A DNA stretch of 64,000 bases from RYN-230 sp963814645 (GCA_963814645.1 CAWFDX010000009.1:620001-684000); one strand, 5' to 3'. Shown: positions 26,128 to 34,908, numbered from the stretch's first letter. The notes: generated by a model from the letters alone, not told the origin. Numbers and translations: made by a program.

Positions 26128-27390
26128 ATGTGGGAGAAATGCGTCAGCTGTGGCGAGGGGCTGTTTACTGGCGACGCCTTTTGCGGTAATTGCGGGCGGC
26201 CCACCACATCGGCCGTGCCCGCGGCACAGGAAGCCGCGGGCGGCCAATCCGGGCAGCCAGACATCGCGCCGGAGCTCATCCGGCTCAGCCCATCGCACCG
26301 CAGCCCATCTCTCCGGAACTCATCCCCCCGGAATTCATCGCGCCGCGGCCAGACGTCGCGCCGGAGTTCACCCCGCCGGAGCCCTTCGCACCGGAGCCCG
26401 CCCAGCCGGAACCCGCCTGGCAGGAGCCTGCCCGATCGGAACCCGTCCGGCCGGAACCCGCCGGGTCGGCGATGGGCGCGGACGAAGATGCCCCGCCGCA
26501 ACTGGAACTGGGCCTAGGCCTGGGCCTGGCACCCACGCTGGGCGCTTCGGCCCCGGCCGCGGCAAACGGCCAGCTAACCCCGGGCACAGCCACCGCCGGC
26601 CAACCGGAGCACGGCCGTCCCGGGCAAGCCACTGGAGCCACTGCCCCGGACGGGCCGGCCGACTTGGACCGGCGGGTTGAACTGGGCCCGGCCGACTTGG
26701 ACCAGCAGGCTGACCTGCGCGGCCCGGCCGACTTGGACCAGCAGGCTGAACTGACCGGGCCGACTGACTTCATGGGGCCGACTGACTTGATCGGCCCGCC
26801 CAGCTTGATCGGCCCGCCCAGCTTGATCGGGCCGCCCAGCTTGATCGGGCCGGCCAGCTTGATCGGGCCGACCAGCTTGGCTGGGCCAACTGACCCGGAC
26901 CGGCAGGCCGACCCGGCCGGGCCGGCCGAACTTAACGGACAGACTGCCCCGGCTGGGCCGGCTGAACGGGGCGGACAGACTGACTTGGCTGGGCTGATGG
27001 AGCCGGATCCGGACCGTGCCGAGCAGCGCCGCGCCGGCCGGGCCGGTGGGGCCAGGCACAGCCATGGGCGCGCAGGCTGGCGCGGCCGGGGTGGCCGGGC
27101 AGGCAGGCGTAGCCGGACAGGCAGGCGTAGCCGGGCAGGCCGACGCGGGCCATGGACGGCCCGGGCTGCCCGAGCCGGAACTGCTGGTCATCCCGGCTCT
27201 CCAGGTCGGCGGGCCGACCGGACCAGGTGGGCGGCTGACCGTGCCCGCCCAGCGCCGCGGCCAGCCCAGCCAGCCCAGCCAGCCGGGCCAGCTGCGGCTG
27301 AAGACCGGCGTCAGCTGGTCAGATAGGCCCGCTACTGGAAACGATCCATACAAATCGAGCGGATCTATACTTGCTGAATGCTGGACGTGA
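26128..27390 (+). pseudogene. third zinc-ribbon protein gene, repeat-rich and frameshifted
   Basis: ATG 26128 starts MWEKCVSCGEGLFTGDAFCG then NCGRPTTSA, a two-CxxC zinc ribbon like paralogues A and B. Near 26282 one base is lost: the first frame turns into Ser/Arg-rich nonsense to 26517, while the next frame continues PIAPQPISPELIPPEF and runs through low-complexity repeats (GPADLDQQ, LIGPPS). Near 27005 a further switch is likely (GVAGQAGVAGQA... LPEPELLVIPALQVGG to 27390). No membrane helix or C-domain follows. Probably a decayed gene; its last bases overlap the LysR start. Confidence 0.5.
26787..26894 (+). repeat. 18-bp tandem repeat (six units) coding LIGPPS
   Basis: Six units of 18 bp starting at 26787, 26805, 26823, 26841, 26859 and 26877, close to TTGATCGGCCCGCCCAGC, the last units diverging. 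They encode LIGPPS/LIGPAS/LIGPTS/LAGPT in the zinc-ribbon frame. The unit keeps the reading frame, as expected of protein repeats. Confidence 0.8.
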
Positions 27391-28316
27391 CCAGGCTGCG
27401 CGTGCTGGTCGCGGTGGCCCGGCACGGTTCGGTAACCGCCGCGGCACGGGCGCTGAACTACGCGCAGCCCTCGGTCAGCCACCATCTTTCCCGGCTGGAA
27501 GCAGAGACCGGCGCGCTGCTCACCCAGCGGGCCGGCCGCGGGGTCCGGCTCACCGACGCGGGCCGGCTGCTGGCCGAGCGGGCCGAAGAGATCCTGGGCA
27601 GGCTCGATGCGGCCGAGAACGAACTGGCCGCGCATGTCGGCCTGCGGGCGGGGCGGATCCGGCTGGCCGCGTTCCCGTCCGCATTGAGCACGATCGTGCC
27701 CGCGGCCGCTACCCGGCTGGAGGCGGAGAACCCGGGCCTGGACCTCAGCCTGGCCGAGGCCGAGCCGCCGGAAGCGCTGCACATGCTGCGCGCGGGGTAC
27801 GTGGACGTCGCGCTGGTGTTCCGGCACTACCAGGACGGCGCGGCGGCGGGCCCGCCCAGTGACCCGGAAGACGGCACCCGGTCCCGGCTGATCCTGGACG
27901 ACCCGATCCATCTGGTCACCCGCGCTCCGGCAGGCGGCGACGCCGAGCCGCTGCCGGAGCGGCCAGACCTGGCCGGGTACGCGGACCAGCGCTGGATCGG
28001 CGGCTGTGAGCGGTGCCGCAGCTACCTGGTCTGGCAGTGCGAACTGGCTGGCTTCGCGCCGAAGATAGCGTTCACCACCGACGACTTCGTCGCCGTCCAG
28101 GCCCTGGTGGCGGCCGGCCTGGGCGTCACCACGCTGCCCGGCCTGGCGCTCCGCGCGGCCCGGCATCCGGGCGTGCAGACCGCGGTGCTGCCCGGATCGC
28201 ACCGTGAGGTGCTGGCGGTCACCTACGGCGAGAGCCCGGAGCCGCCCGCCATCGCCCGGCTGCTCGACGTGCTCAGCCAGACCGCCGGGACGGACCGTCC
28301 CGTCGGTGCGGGCTAG
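27378..28316 (+). CDS. LysR-family regulator
   Basis: 312 residues. N-terminal winged HTH (LRVLVAVARHGSVTAAARAL, then QPSVSHHLSRLEAETGALLT) and a type 2 periplasmic-binding-like effector domain (AGRIRLAAFPSALSTIVPAA, AGYVDVALVFRHY, GLGVTTLPGLALRAA). It is convergent with the acyl-CoA synthetase gene (seven bases between stops), so that gene is not an obvious divergent target. ATG 27378. Effector unknown. An odd feature is a Cys/Arg-rich WIGGCERCRSYLVWQCEL segment in the effector domain, as in some actinobacterial members. Confidence 0.88.
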   Translation: MLDVTRLRVLVAVARHGSVTAAARALNYAQPSVSHHLSRLEAETGALLTQRAGRGVRLTDAGRLLAERAEEILGRLDAAENELAAHVGLRAGRIRLAAFPSALSTIVPAAATRLEAENPGLDLSLAEAEPPEALHMLRAGYVDVALVFRHYQDGAAAGPPSDPEDGTRSRLILDDPIHLVTRAPAGGDAEPLPERPDLAGYADQRWIGGCERCRSYLVWQCELAGFAPKIAFTTDDFVAVQALVAAGLGVTTLPGLALRAARHPGVQTAVLPGSHREVLAVTYGESPEPPAIARLLDVLSQTAGTDRPVGAG

Positions 28317-28323
28317 CCCGCGG

Positions 28324-29868
28324 CTAGATAGACCGGCCCGCGGCCTGCCAGTACGGCTCGCGGAGATTGCGCTTGAGCAGTTTCCCGCTCGGGTCGCGGG
28401 GCAGTTCGGCGGTGAACTCGATGGCGGCCGGCCACTTCAGCCGGGCCAGCTTCCCGTCCAGCGAGGCGAGGATGTCCGCGGCCAGGCCGGACCCGGGCGG
28501 CTGGCCCGCCGCGGGCTGCACCACGGCCAGCACCCGCTCGCCCCACTGATCGTCGGGGACGCCGAACACGGCCACGTCGGCCACGGCCGGGTGCATGATG
28601 AGCTCGGCCTCGATCTCGGCCGGGTAGATGTTCACCCCGCCGGAGATGATCACATCCGACTTGCGGTCGCAGAGGAACAGGTACCCGTCCTCGTCCAGGT
28701 AGCCGATGTCGCCCGCGGTGAAGAAGCCGCGCAGCCGGCCCGCCTCGGTCTTGGCCGGGTCACCCTTGTACTCGAAGTCCAGGCCCATCTGGAGGTACAC
28801 CGTCCCGGGCTTGCCGGGCGGGCACTCGGCCCCGTCGTCGTCGGCGATCATCACCTCGCTGACCGGCCAGGGCCGGCCCACCGTGCCCGGGCGCTCCAGC
28901 CAGTCCTGCGGGGTGGCCAGCGTGCCGCCGCCCTCGGTGGCCGCGTAGTACTCGTACACCACCGGACCCCACCAGTCGAGCATGGCCCGCTTGAGCGGCA
29001 CCGGGCAGGGCGCCGCGGCGTGCAGCAGCCAGCGCATCGAAGACAGGTCGTACCGGCCCCGGGTCTCCTCGGGCAGCGACAGCATCCGCTTGAAGTGGGT
29101 CGGCACCATGTGCGTGCTGGTCACCTGGTACCGCTCGACACAGGCCAGCGCCTGCTCCGCGTCCCACGCATCCAGGTAGGCCAGCGTGTGGCCGAGGTGG
29201 ATAGCGGACGCGCCGAACAGGGTGACCGCGGTGTGATAGTTCGGCGACGTGACCAGGTGCACGTTCGGCTGACCAGGCGGAACGCCGAACAGTTGGAGCA
29301 GCATCGCGGTCAGCTCGGCCGCTTCGTCCGGATCAAGCCCGCTGAGCGGGCGGCGGACACCCTTGGGGCGGCCGGTGGTCCCCGAGGTGTAGTGCATGGA
29401 CGAGCCCGCGGTCCGGTCGGTGGGCATGCTGGCTGGCTGGCCGGCCAGCAGGTTGCGGACCGGGGTGAACCCGGGCACGTCGCCGTAGCTGAGCCGGCCG
29501 CTGGCCGGGACACCGGCCTGGTCCGCCGCGGCCATGCCCACCGCCGCGTACCGCTCGTACACGAAGAACGCCTTCGCCTCGCTGTCAGCCACGATGTAGG
29601 CGATCTCGGGCGCGGTGAAGTGCCAGTTGATCGGGGTGTAGTACCAGCCGCCTTGCAGCGCGGCCAGGTAAACCTCCAGCGCCGGGGAACCGTTAGGCAG
29701 CACGCCCGCGATGCCGTCGCCGGGGCGCAGCCCGAGCGCGCGCAGCACGTGGGTCAGCTGATTCACCCGGGCCAGCAGTTCGCCTGCGGTGACCCGGGTG
29801 CCGTCCGGCTCGATCAGCGCGGTCCAGTTCGGATCCTGCTCCGCGCGGCGCCAGAACGCGAGCGCCAT
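28324..29868 (-). CDS. acyl-CoA synthetase (AMP-forming)
   Basis: 514 residues, ANL superfamily: fatty or aryl acid + ATP + CoA to acyl-CoA. Motifs: P-loop MHYTSGTTGRPKGVRR, VVYEYYAATEGGGTL, GDIGYLDEDGYLFLCDRKSD (hinge), IISGGVNIYPAEIEAELI and the catalytic-Lys end LPRDPSGKLLKRNLREPYWQ. This resembles the FadD/acyl-CoA synthetase group of actinomycetes. ATG 29868; a TACTCCGGAGTA palindrome sits 20-34 bp upstream and could be a repressor site. Substrate not predictable. Confidence 0.9.
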   Translation of the reverse strand: MALAFWRRAEQDPNWTALIEPDGTRVTAGELLARVNQLTHVLRALGLRPGDGIAGVLPNGSPALEVYLAALQGGWYYTPINWHFTAPEIAYIVADSEAKAFFVYERYAAVGMAAADQAGVPASGRLSYGDVPGFTPVRNLLAGQPASMPTDRTAGSSMHYTSGTTGRPKGVRRPLSGLDPDEAAELTAMLLQLFGVPPGQPNVHLVTSPNYHTAVTLFGASAIHLGHTLAYLDAWDAEQALACVERYQVTSTHMVPTHFKRMLSLPEETRGRYDLSSMRWLLHAAAPCPVPLKRAMLDWWGPVVYEYYAATEGGGTLATPQDWLERPGTVGRPWPVSEVMIADDDGAECPPGKPGTVYLQMGLDFEYKGDPAKTEAGRLRGFFTAGDIGYLDEDGYLFLCDRKSDVIISGGVNIYPAEIEAELIMHPAVADVAVFGVPDDQWGERVLAVVQPAAGQPPGSGLAADILASLDGKLARLKWPAAIEFTAELPRDPSGKLLKRNLREPYWQAAGRSI

Positions 29869-29888
29869 GGCTCACCTCCCCAGAAACC

Positions 29889-29902
29889 CTACTCCGGAGT
29901 AG
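29889..29902 (-). promoter_or_regulatory. palindrome CTACTCCGGAGTAG
   Basis: Perfect 14-bp palindrome 21 bp before the acyl-CoA synthetase start. It shares its TACTCC/GGAGTA arms with the site at 23544. A TetR-type operator is the likely reading. Confidence 0.5.
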
Positions 29903-30018
29903 ATCACGGTCTGCCGCGTCCGCCCAGCCGTACCCGCACTTTGCCGGATAACAGGCACTCAGCCGGCCGCCGTACGGTACAAGGGAGCGACACCGACTGC
30001 GCTGGATGAGAGGCGGGC

Positions 30019-30588
30019 ATGGGGCGGATGCTGGCACGGACCGGCCGCGCGGGCGCGGCCCTGGCCGCGGCCGTGATCCTGGCTGGCTGCCACTTCGCGG
30101 TGGTCCCGCCCAAGCACCCGGCCAAAGCGGCGGCCAGCGCCAGCCCGACGATGGCCGACCCGTACGGGGCGCGGGCCGCCGACGCGCCCGCGCTGCTCGT
30201 GCAGTGCGCGGTGGACCAGGCCGGGCTGCACCCGGGCAGCGGGCTGGACTGGTTCAGCAACGGCCAGGTCAGCATCAACACCACGGACGCCAGCAACTTC
30301 ACTAGCTGGTGGACCACGCACGGCCGCCCCGGCCCGTACCCGCAGACGTTCACCATCGCCGGGCACCGCACGCATTACCTGGAGTTCGGCACGCCCTGGA
30401 AGAAACAGGGCGCGCTCTGGGTGCCGGTCAACACCGGGAACACGACGGCGGGGCAGTACTCGCTGATCGCCTGGGCCAACTGGACCGCGACCAACGACAA
30501 GCTCCCTTCGACGGTGTGCGGCACGTCGGCCAGCGCGCGGCAACTGCAGGACAAGGTGTACGGGAGCGCCACGCCCAACCCCTGGTGA
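30019..30588 (+). CDS. hypothetical lipoprotein
   Basis: 189 residues. Basic N-terminus, hydrophobic stretch and a lipobox (AAAVILAGC, Cys 26), so it should be lipid-anchored on the outer face of the membrane. The mature part has a Trp-rich fold (LDWFSNGQVSINTTDASNFT, WTTHGRPGPYPQTF) and two cysteines. No known family. Similar lipoproteins stand alone in actinomycetes. Confidence 0.7.
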   Translation: MGRMLARTGRAGAALAAAVILAGCHFAVVPPKHPAKAAASASPTMADPYGARAADAPALLVQCAVDQAGLHPGSGLDWFSNGQVSINTTDASNFTSWWTTHGRPGPYPQTFTIAGHRTHYLEFGTPWKKQGALWVPVNTGNTTAGQYSLIAWANWTATNDKLPSTVCGTSASARQLQDKVYGSATPNPW

Positions 30589-30669
30589 CCCAGCACCGAT
30601 AAGGTGGCGGCAGGTGTGCCGGGAAGACTGGTCGGCGTTTCTGCCCGCCTGCCCGAGGGAACGCTGCCC

Positions 30670-31839
30670 ATGCCGGTCGCCGCCGAGGTCGCCGCGTTCT
30701 GCTTCGGCGCGGCGGTCAGCCTGGCCACCAGTTATCTGCTGGTCACCCGGCTGGAGCGGATCGGGGACCGGCTCGGCCTGTCCGAAGCGCTGCTCGGCAT
30801 GGTGGCCGCGCTGGCGGCCGACGCCCCGGAGATCACCTCGGCGGTCAGCGCGCTGGCCGCGCACCAGCAGAAGGTCGGCGCGGGCGTCATCATCGGCTCC
30901 AACGTGTTCAACCTGGCCGCGCTGCTCGGGCTGGGCGCCCTGGTGGCGGGCCGGATCGCGCTGCATCGCAAGGTGGTGCTGCTGGGCGGGTCGGTCGGGC
31001 TGTGGGTGGCCGTGGTCTGCCTGGTCACCACGACCGGCAGTATCCCGCCGGGTGCCGGGCTGGCCGCGGTGCTCGCCGTGCTGCTGCCCTACCTGGTGCT
31101 GCTCGGCGCGGGCCGGGCCCGGCTCGGCCGGCTGCCGGTGGCCCGGCGCTACGCGGACTGGCTGGCAGTGGCCATCCACGAAGAGGAAGAGGAACTCGAA
31201 GAGGTCATCCACCCGCCGCACGGCCGTCGCCGGGACGTGCTGGTAGGCGCGGCGGCGCTGGTCGTCGTGGTAGCGGCCAGCGTGCTGATGGAACGCTCAG
31301 CCACCTCGCTAGGCGCCCACTTCGGCGTGCCGCAGATCGTGACCGGCGGGGTGGTGCTGGCCGGGGTGACCAGCCTGCCGAACGCGGTGGCCGCGGTGTA
31401 CCTGGCCGCGCGTGGCCGCGGCGCGGCCATGCTGAGCACCACGCTGAACAGCAACACGCTGAACGTCACGGCCGGGTTGCTGCTGCCCGCCACGATCATC
31501 GGGCTGGGCACCCCATCGGTGCATGCGGTCCTCATCGCGGTCTGGTACCTCGGGCTGACCGCCGTCTCAATGGCGTTCACCTACCGCGATGGCGGGGTGC
31601 GCCGGGCCACCGGCGTGCTCATCATCGGCTCGTACCTCGTCTTCCTGGGCTCGCTGCTGGCGACCGCGCAGCAGAGTGCGCCCGGGCTACGGGGCACTGG
31701 CGTTCCGCTCATCGTGACCGCGGCGGGATGGACGGCCGGCCTGGCCCGCCGGCCTGGCCGGCATCCTGGCTCGGGCCACCCTGGCGAGTTAGCTCAGCCG
31801 GCTGGCTCGACAGAGACCTCGGCGGCGAGCAGGTCGTAG
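30670..31839 (+). CDS. sodium/calcium exchanger family (CaCA) membrane protein
   Basis: About 389 residues with two inverted alpha repeats: AALAADAPEITSAVSALAA plus GAGVIIGSNVFNLAALLGLG, and VVLAGVTSLPNAVAAVYLAA plus STTLNSNTLNVTAGLLLPA. A large cytoplasmic loop has a Glu run (HEEEEELEEVIHPPHGRRR). Family proteins exchange Na+ or H+ for Ca2+; the usual GTSxPE motif is replaced by ADAPE in repeat one and VTSLPN in repeat two, so transport specificity may differ. ATG 30670 with GAGGGA upstream is preferred to an upstream start at 30604. Its 3' end overlaps the convergent PfkB-like gene by 46 bp. Confidence 0.8.
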   Translation: MPVAAEVAAFCFGAAVSLATSYLLVTRLERIGDRLGLSEALLGMVAALAADAPEITSAVSALAAHQQKVGAGVIIGSNVFNLAALLGLGALVAGRIALHRKVVLLGGSVGLWVAVVCLVTTTGSIPPGAGLAAVLAVLLPYLVLLGAGRARLGRLPVARRYADWLAVAIHEEEEELEEVIHPPHGRRRDVLVGAAALVVVVAASVLMERSATSLGAHFGVPQIVTGGVVLAGVTSLPNAVAAVYLAARGRGAAMLSTTLNSNTLNVTAGLLLPATIIGLGTPSVHAVLIAVWYLGLTAVSMAFTYRDGGVRRATGVLIIGSYLVFLGSLLATAQQSAPGLRGTGVPLIVTAAGWTAGLARRPGRHPGSGHPGELAQPAGSTETSAASRS

Positions 31840-32684
31840 CCGTCCAGGTCGACCTCGCCGGCCGGGTCGGCGGCCGCGCCCAGCGCGACCGCGTGCCGCA
31901 GCGTGTCCGGCCAGGTCCAGTCGTGCAGCACGGCCGGCAGCAGGCCGGCCACCACCGCCTCACCGGACAGCGACAGCCCGGGCAGGTCAGCCAGCGCGGC
32001 CCGCCAGCCGCGGCTGTCCGCCGCGGCCAGCACGGCCGGGCCGGAGACCATGGCCGCCGCGGCCGCCCCGCGGTCCACCAGCCCGGCCGGGCCGACCGAG
32101 ATCCCGGCGCCGGGCGCGCCCGCGGTGGACGCCGCCAGCACCAGCGCCGGGCGCCGGTCCAGAGCGTGCCACAGCGCGGGGCCGCCGGCGTGCACGATGG
32201 CCGGCACGCTGGCCTCGGCGGCGTAGCTGGCCAGCGACGCGTAGACGTCCACCGGCAGGCCGGCCGGCAGCGCGCCGCTCAGCACCACCGCGTCCATGCC
32301 GGACAGCAGCTTGCGGTACTCGCGCGCGAACCGGCCGAGTTCCTCGGTGGTGATGAACGGCGGCGGCTCGGCCAGCCGGGTGCTCTCCTCCAGCGCCTCG
32401 TCCAGCACCTCGACCACCCGGCGCGACTCGTGGCCGATCCGGGTGAACGCGGTGGCCACTCCGGACCGGGCCAGGTCGGCCTCGATCAGGTCGGCGGCAC
32501 CGCCGCCGGCGAAGCCGGCCGCCACCACGTCCTCGCCCAGGCCGGTCAGTACCCGGGCCACGGCCAGGCCGCCCCCGCCGGCCCGGGTGTACATCCGGCT
32601 GACGTGGTTGGCCGCGCCCCAGGCGACACGGGGTGTCTCGTAGCTGACGTGCAGGCTGGCGTTCAGCGCGACGGTGAGGATCAT
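31794..32684 (-). CDS. PfkB-like sugar kinase homologue (1-phosphofructokinase type), altered active site
   Basis: 296 residues resembling hexose kinases of the PfkB/LacC family: LTVALNASLHVSYETPRVAW at the N-terminus, AGGGGLAVARVLTGLGEDVV where family members carry GGKGxNVA, LSGALPAGLPVDVYASL, and LSLSGEAVVAGLLPAVLHDW where they carry GAGD-A-VAG. The catalytic-base Asp of GAGD aligns with a Glu here and the Lys of GGKG is missing. It may therefore be a weak kinase or have a new role. It overlaps the flavodoxin gene upstream by four bases (ATGA). Confidence 0.72.
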   Translation of the reverse strand: MILTVALNASLHVSYETPRVAWGAANHVSRMYTRAGGGGLAVARVLTGLGEDVVAAGFAGGGAADLIEADLARSGVATAFTRIGHESRRVVEVLDEALEESTRLAEPPPFITTEELGRFAREYRKLLSGMDAVVLSGALPAGLPVDVYASLASYAAEASVPAIVHAGGPALWHALDRRPALVLAASTAGAPGAGISVGPAGLVDRGAAAAAMVSGPAVLAAADSRGWRAALADLPGLSLSGEAVVAGLLPAVLHDWTWPDTLRHAVALGAAADPAGEVDLDGYDLLAAEVSVEPAG

Positions 32685-33133
32685 GTGACCAGTTCCGCGG
32701 CCACCGTGGCGCCCAGTTCCCAGCAGGCCTCGCGGTCGGCCGGCCCGGGATCGCCCAGCACGGTGACCGGAGGCCGGACCTGCCGCCAGCCCAGCCCGGT
32801 GGCGATGGACTCGACCGCGCGCACCGCACCGCCGGTGTCGCTGTTGCCGTGCACGTACAGCGCATACGGCCGGCGCTGGGTCGCGGTCAGGCAGGGGTAG
32901 TAGATCGTGTCGAAGAAGTGCTTGAGCGCGCCGGACATGTAGCCGATGTTGGCCGGCGTGCCGAGCAGGTAGCCATCCGCGCCGAGCACGTCCACCGCGG
33001 CCGCCGCCAGCGCGGGCCGGACCAGCACGTCGACACCCTCGATCTCGTCGGTGCCCGCGCCGGCCAGCACCGCCTCCAGCATGGCCTGCATGGACGGTGA
33101 GGAAGTGTGGTGCACGATCAGCAGCCTGGCCAT
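32681..33133 (-). CDS. flavodoxin-like NAD(P)H-dependent FMN reductase family protein
   Basis: 150 residues. The N-terminal phosphate loop VHHTSSPSMQAMLEAVLAG (T-S-S-P-S), the YLLGTPANIGYMSGALKHFF dT segment and YALYVHGNSDTGGAVRA fit FMN-binding flavodoxin-like proteins (NADPH-dependent FMN reductase/WrbA group). It is coupled to the PfkB-like gene. Role: reduction of a small molecule or quinone, unknown. ATG 33133. Confidence 0.78.
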   Translation of the reverse strand: MARLLIVHHTSSPSMQAMLEAVLAGAGTDEIEGVDVLVRPALAAAAVDVLGADGYLLGTPANIGYMSGALKHFFDTIYYPCLTATQRRPYALYVHGNSDTGGAVRAVESIATGLGWRQVRPPVTVLGDPGPADREACWELGATVAAELVT

Positions 33134-33184
33134 CGCCCACCGGGCTGGGCTGGTATTAGCACCTGGCGAGTGTACGCCCAGCTA

Positions 33185-33889
33185 CTACGGGCCGGCCTCG
33201 GCGGCGACCTGCCGGATCGCGCCGGCCACCAGATCCGGCCGCTGCCGGTGCAGTTGGTGGCCGGCCCGGTGCGCCACGAGGTGGCGGCCGCGCGGCGCGG
33301 CCGCGGCCAGGCCGGCCTGCCGCTGCGTCCAGCGCGCCCGGAACCGGCGCGGGAAGCCCCGGGTGGCGCTGAGCACCACGACCGGCACGTCGGGAAACGG
33401 CGGCTGCGCGCGGCGCAGCTCGCGCAGCAGGGCCAGGCTGGCCGCGGTATCGCCGCCGCGCAGCTCGTCGGGGCGGCCCAGCCGGGCCAGCCGGGCCCCC
33501 CGCCGGATCACCCAGGGCAGCGCGTCGGCCAGCTGCTCATCAGCCGGATCGACCAGGACCAGGCCGGCCACCAGGTCCGGCCACTGCACCGCCAGCAACT
33601 GCACCAGCACGCCGCCCCAGCTGTGCCCGGCCAGCACGCACCGGCCGGTGGTCGCGGCGGCGATGACCGCCCTGAGGTCGGCTAGCTGACGGGCCAGGAT
33701 GACCGGGTCGGTGGCGGGCGGGCTGCCGCCCAGCCCGGCCCGGTCGTACGCGACCACGTGCAGGTATGGCGCCAGCAGGTCCATCACCGGCCGCCAGGAG
33801 GCGGCCACGTCGTTCCGGCCGGCCTCCAGCACTACCGAGGGGCGTCCCGAGCCGGCCTCGATCCGGCGCAGCGTGCCGGCCGGCCACAC
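33185..33889 (-). CDS. alpha/beta hydrolase
   Basis: 234 residues. The fold's usual motifs can be seen: PSVVLEAGRNDVAASWRPVM (oxyanion strand), VVAYDRAGLGGSPP, the nucleophile elbow LAGHSWGGVLVQLL (Ser in GHSWG) and the acid VLVDPADEQLAD; the catalytic His is most likely in HLVAHRAGHQLHRQRPDLVA. ATG-like start at 33889. Substrate unknown. Confidence 0.78.
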   Translation of the reverse strand: MWPAGTLRRIEAGSGRPSVVLEAGRNDVAASWRPVMDLLAPYLHVVAYDRAGLGGSPPATDPVILARQLADLRAVIAAATTGRCVLAGHSWGGVLVQLLAVQWPDLVAGLVLVDPADEQLADALPWVIRRGARLARLGRPDELRGGDTAASLALLRELRRAQPPFPDVPVVVLSATRGFPRRFRARWTQRQAGLAAAAPRGRHLVAHRAGHQLHRQRPDLVAGAIRQVAAEAGP

Positions 33890-33950
33890 CCGGAGCCTAC
33901 GCGGTGCCGGTAGGTTGGATCATCCGCTGCCGGAGCCGGCGAGGAGGGTC

Positions 33951-34349
33951 ATGCGTTCTGCCGCTGGGGCCGCCGCGGCCGACCTCGGCTGCGTGCTGCT
34001 GTTCGTGGTGATCGGCCGGGCCAATCACCACGCGGGCGGCGGCCTGGCCGGGCTGTGGGACACGTTCTGGCCATTCGCCACCGGCGCCGTCGCCGGGCTG
34101 GTGGCGACCCGCTGGTGGCGGCGCCCGGCCGCGCTGCTGCCGACCGGGGTTGGCGTATGGCTGGGCACGGTGGCGGTCGGGATGATCCTCCGGGTGCTGG
34201 CCGGCCAGGGCACGGCGTTCGCGTTCATCCTGGTCGCACTGGCTTTCCTCGGCCTGTTCCAGCTCGGCTGGCGGCTGCTGTGGCAGCGTCTGGCCCGGCG
34301 CGGGCCGGAGAACCACGGATTGCCCGGCCGGATCGGCCGCAGCCATTAA
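33951..34349 (+). CDS. DUF3054 membrane protein
   Basis: 132 residues with four membrane helices: DLGCVLLFVVIGRANH, FWPFATGAVAGLVATRWWRR, GVGVWLGTVAVGMILRVLAG and AFAFILVALAFLGLFQLGWR, the DUF3054 pattern. ATG 33951 has a GAGGAGGG site seven bases before it. The function of the family is unknown. It converges on the PadR gene. Confidence 0.8.
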   Translation: MRSAAGAAAADLGCVLLFVVIGRANHHAGGGLAGLWDTFWPFATGAVAGLVATRWWRRPAALLPTGVGVWLGTVAVGMILRVLAGQGTAFAFILVALAFLGLFQLGWRLLWQRLARRGPENHGLPGRIGRSH

Positions 34350-34359
34350 TTAATATCCG

Positions 34360-34413
34360 CCCGGCGGCCCATACCCACCCGGCGGCCCATACCCGACCGG
34401 CGGGCCATTACCC
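34360..34413 (-). repeat. 18-bp tandem repeat (three units) coding GYGPPG
   Basis: Units starting at 34360, 34378 and 34396, close to CCCGGCGGCCCATACCCA on the + strand. On the minus strand they spell GYGPPG repeats in the frame that would follow the PadR protein. Confidence 0.75.
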
Positions 34414-34788
34414 GGGCGCCGCCCCGGCCGCCGCAGCGGCCGGGGCGGCCCGGCCTGAGCCCAGGGACGCGAGCCGCCGGGCCAGCCGCTGCCGGGCCGC
34501 GTCGGCGTTGCGTTGCAGCCGGGCCGCTTCTTGCTCCAGCACCCCGGCTCCGGTGTCGGTCAGCCGGTAGTACCGGCGGAGCCGGCCCTCGATCACCTCT
34601 TCCCGGTCCGGCTCCAGCAGCCCCTCGGCGGCGAGCCGGTCCAGCGCGCCGTACAGCGTGCCGGGCCGCAACTCCAGCCGGCCGCCGGACAGCGCAGCCA
34701 CCTCACCGATGATCGCGTAGCCGTGCAGCGGCTGGGGGGCCAGCGCGGCCAGGATCAAGAAGGTGGGCTCGCGAAGCGCATCGCCCAT
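34408..34788 (-). CDS. PadR-family regulator (C-terminal tail out of frame)
   Basis: 126 residues from ATG 34788. The N-terminal winged HTH has LREPTFLILAALAPQPLHGY, RPGTLYGALDRLAAEGLLEP and RLRRYYRLTDTGAGVLEQEA; a short C-terminal helix ends in an Ala run. The stop at 34408 comes just before a frame that continues NGPPVGYGPPGGYGPPGGY to a stop at 34350, directly beside the convergent DUF3054 stop. One extra C in the CCC run at ~34412 explains this, so the true protein is probably about 20 residues longer. PadR proteins repress stress or efflux genes. Confidence 0.82.
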   Translation of the reverse strand: MGDALREPTFLILAALAPQPLHGYAIIGEVAALSGGRLELRPGTLYGALDRLAAEGLLEPDREEVIEGRLRRYYRLTDTGAGVLEQEAARLQRNADAARQRLARRLASLGSGRAAPAAAAAGAAPG

Positions 34789-34908
34789 GAGCGCAATGTA
34801 ACGGTGATCAATGTATCTTGGCAAGGAGCCTGTTACCGCCGTAGCAGGTACTGCCGCCGGCGACGCCAGATGGCATCGAGTCTTGTCAGCGACCGGCCCA
34901 CGCTCGTA

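Noticed and set aside
34360..34413. Short CRISPR-like repeats
   Set aside because: Contiguous 18-bp units without spacers that encode GYGPPG: a coding tandem repeat.
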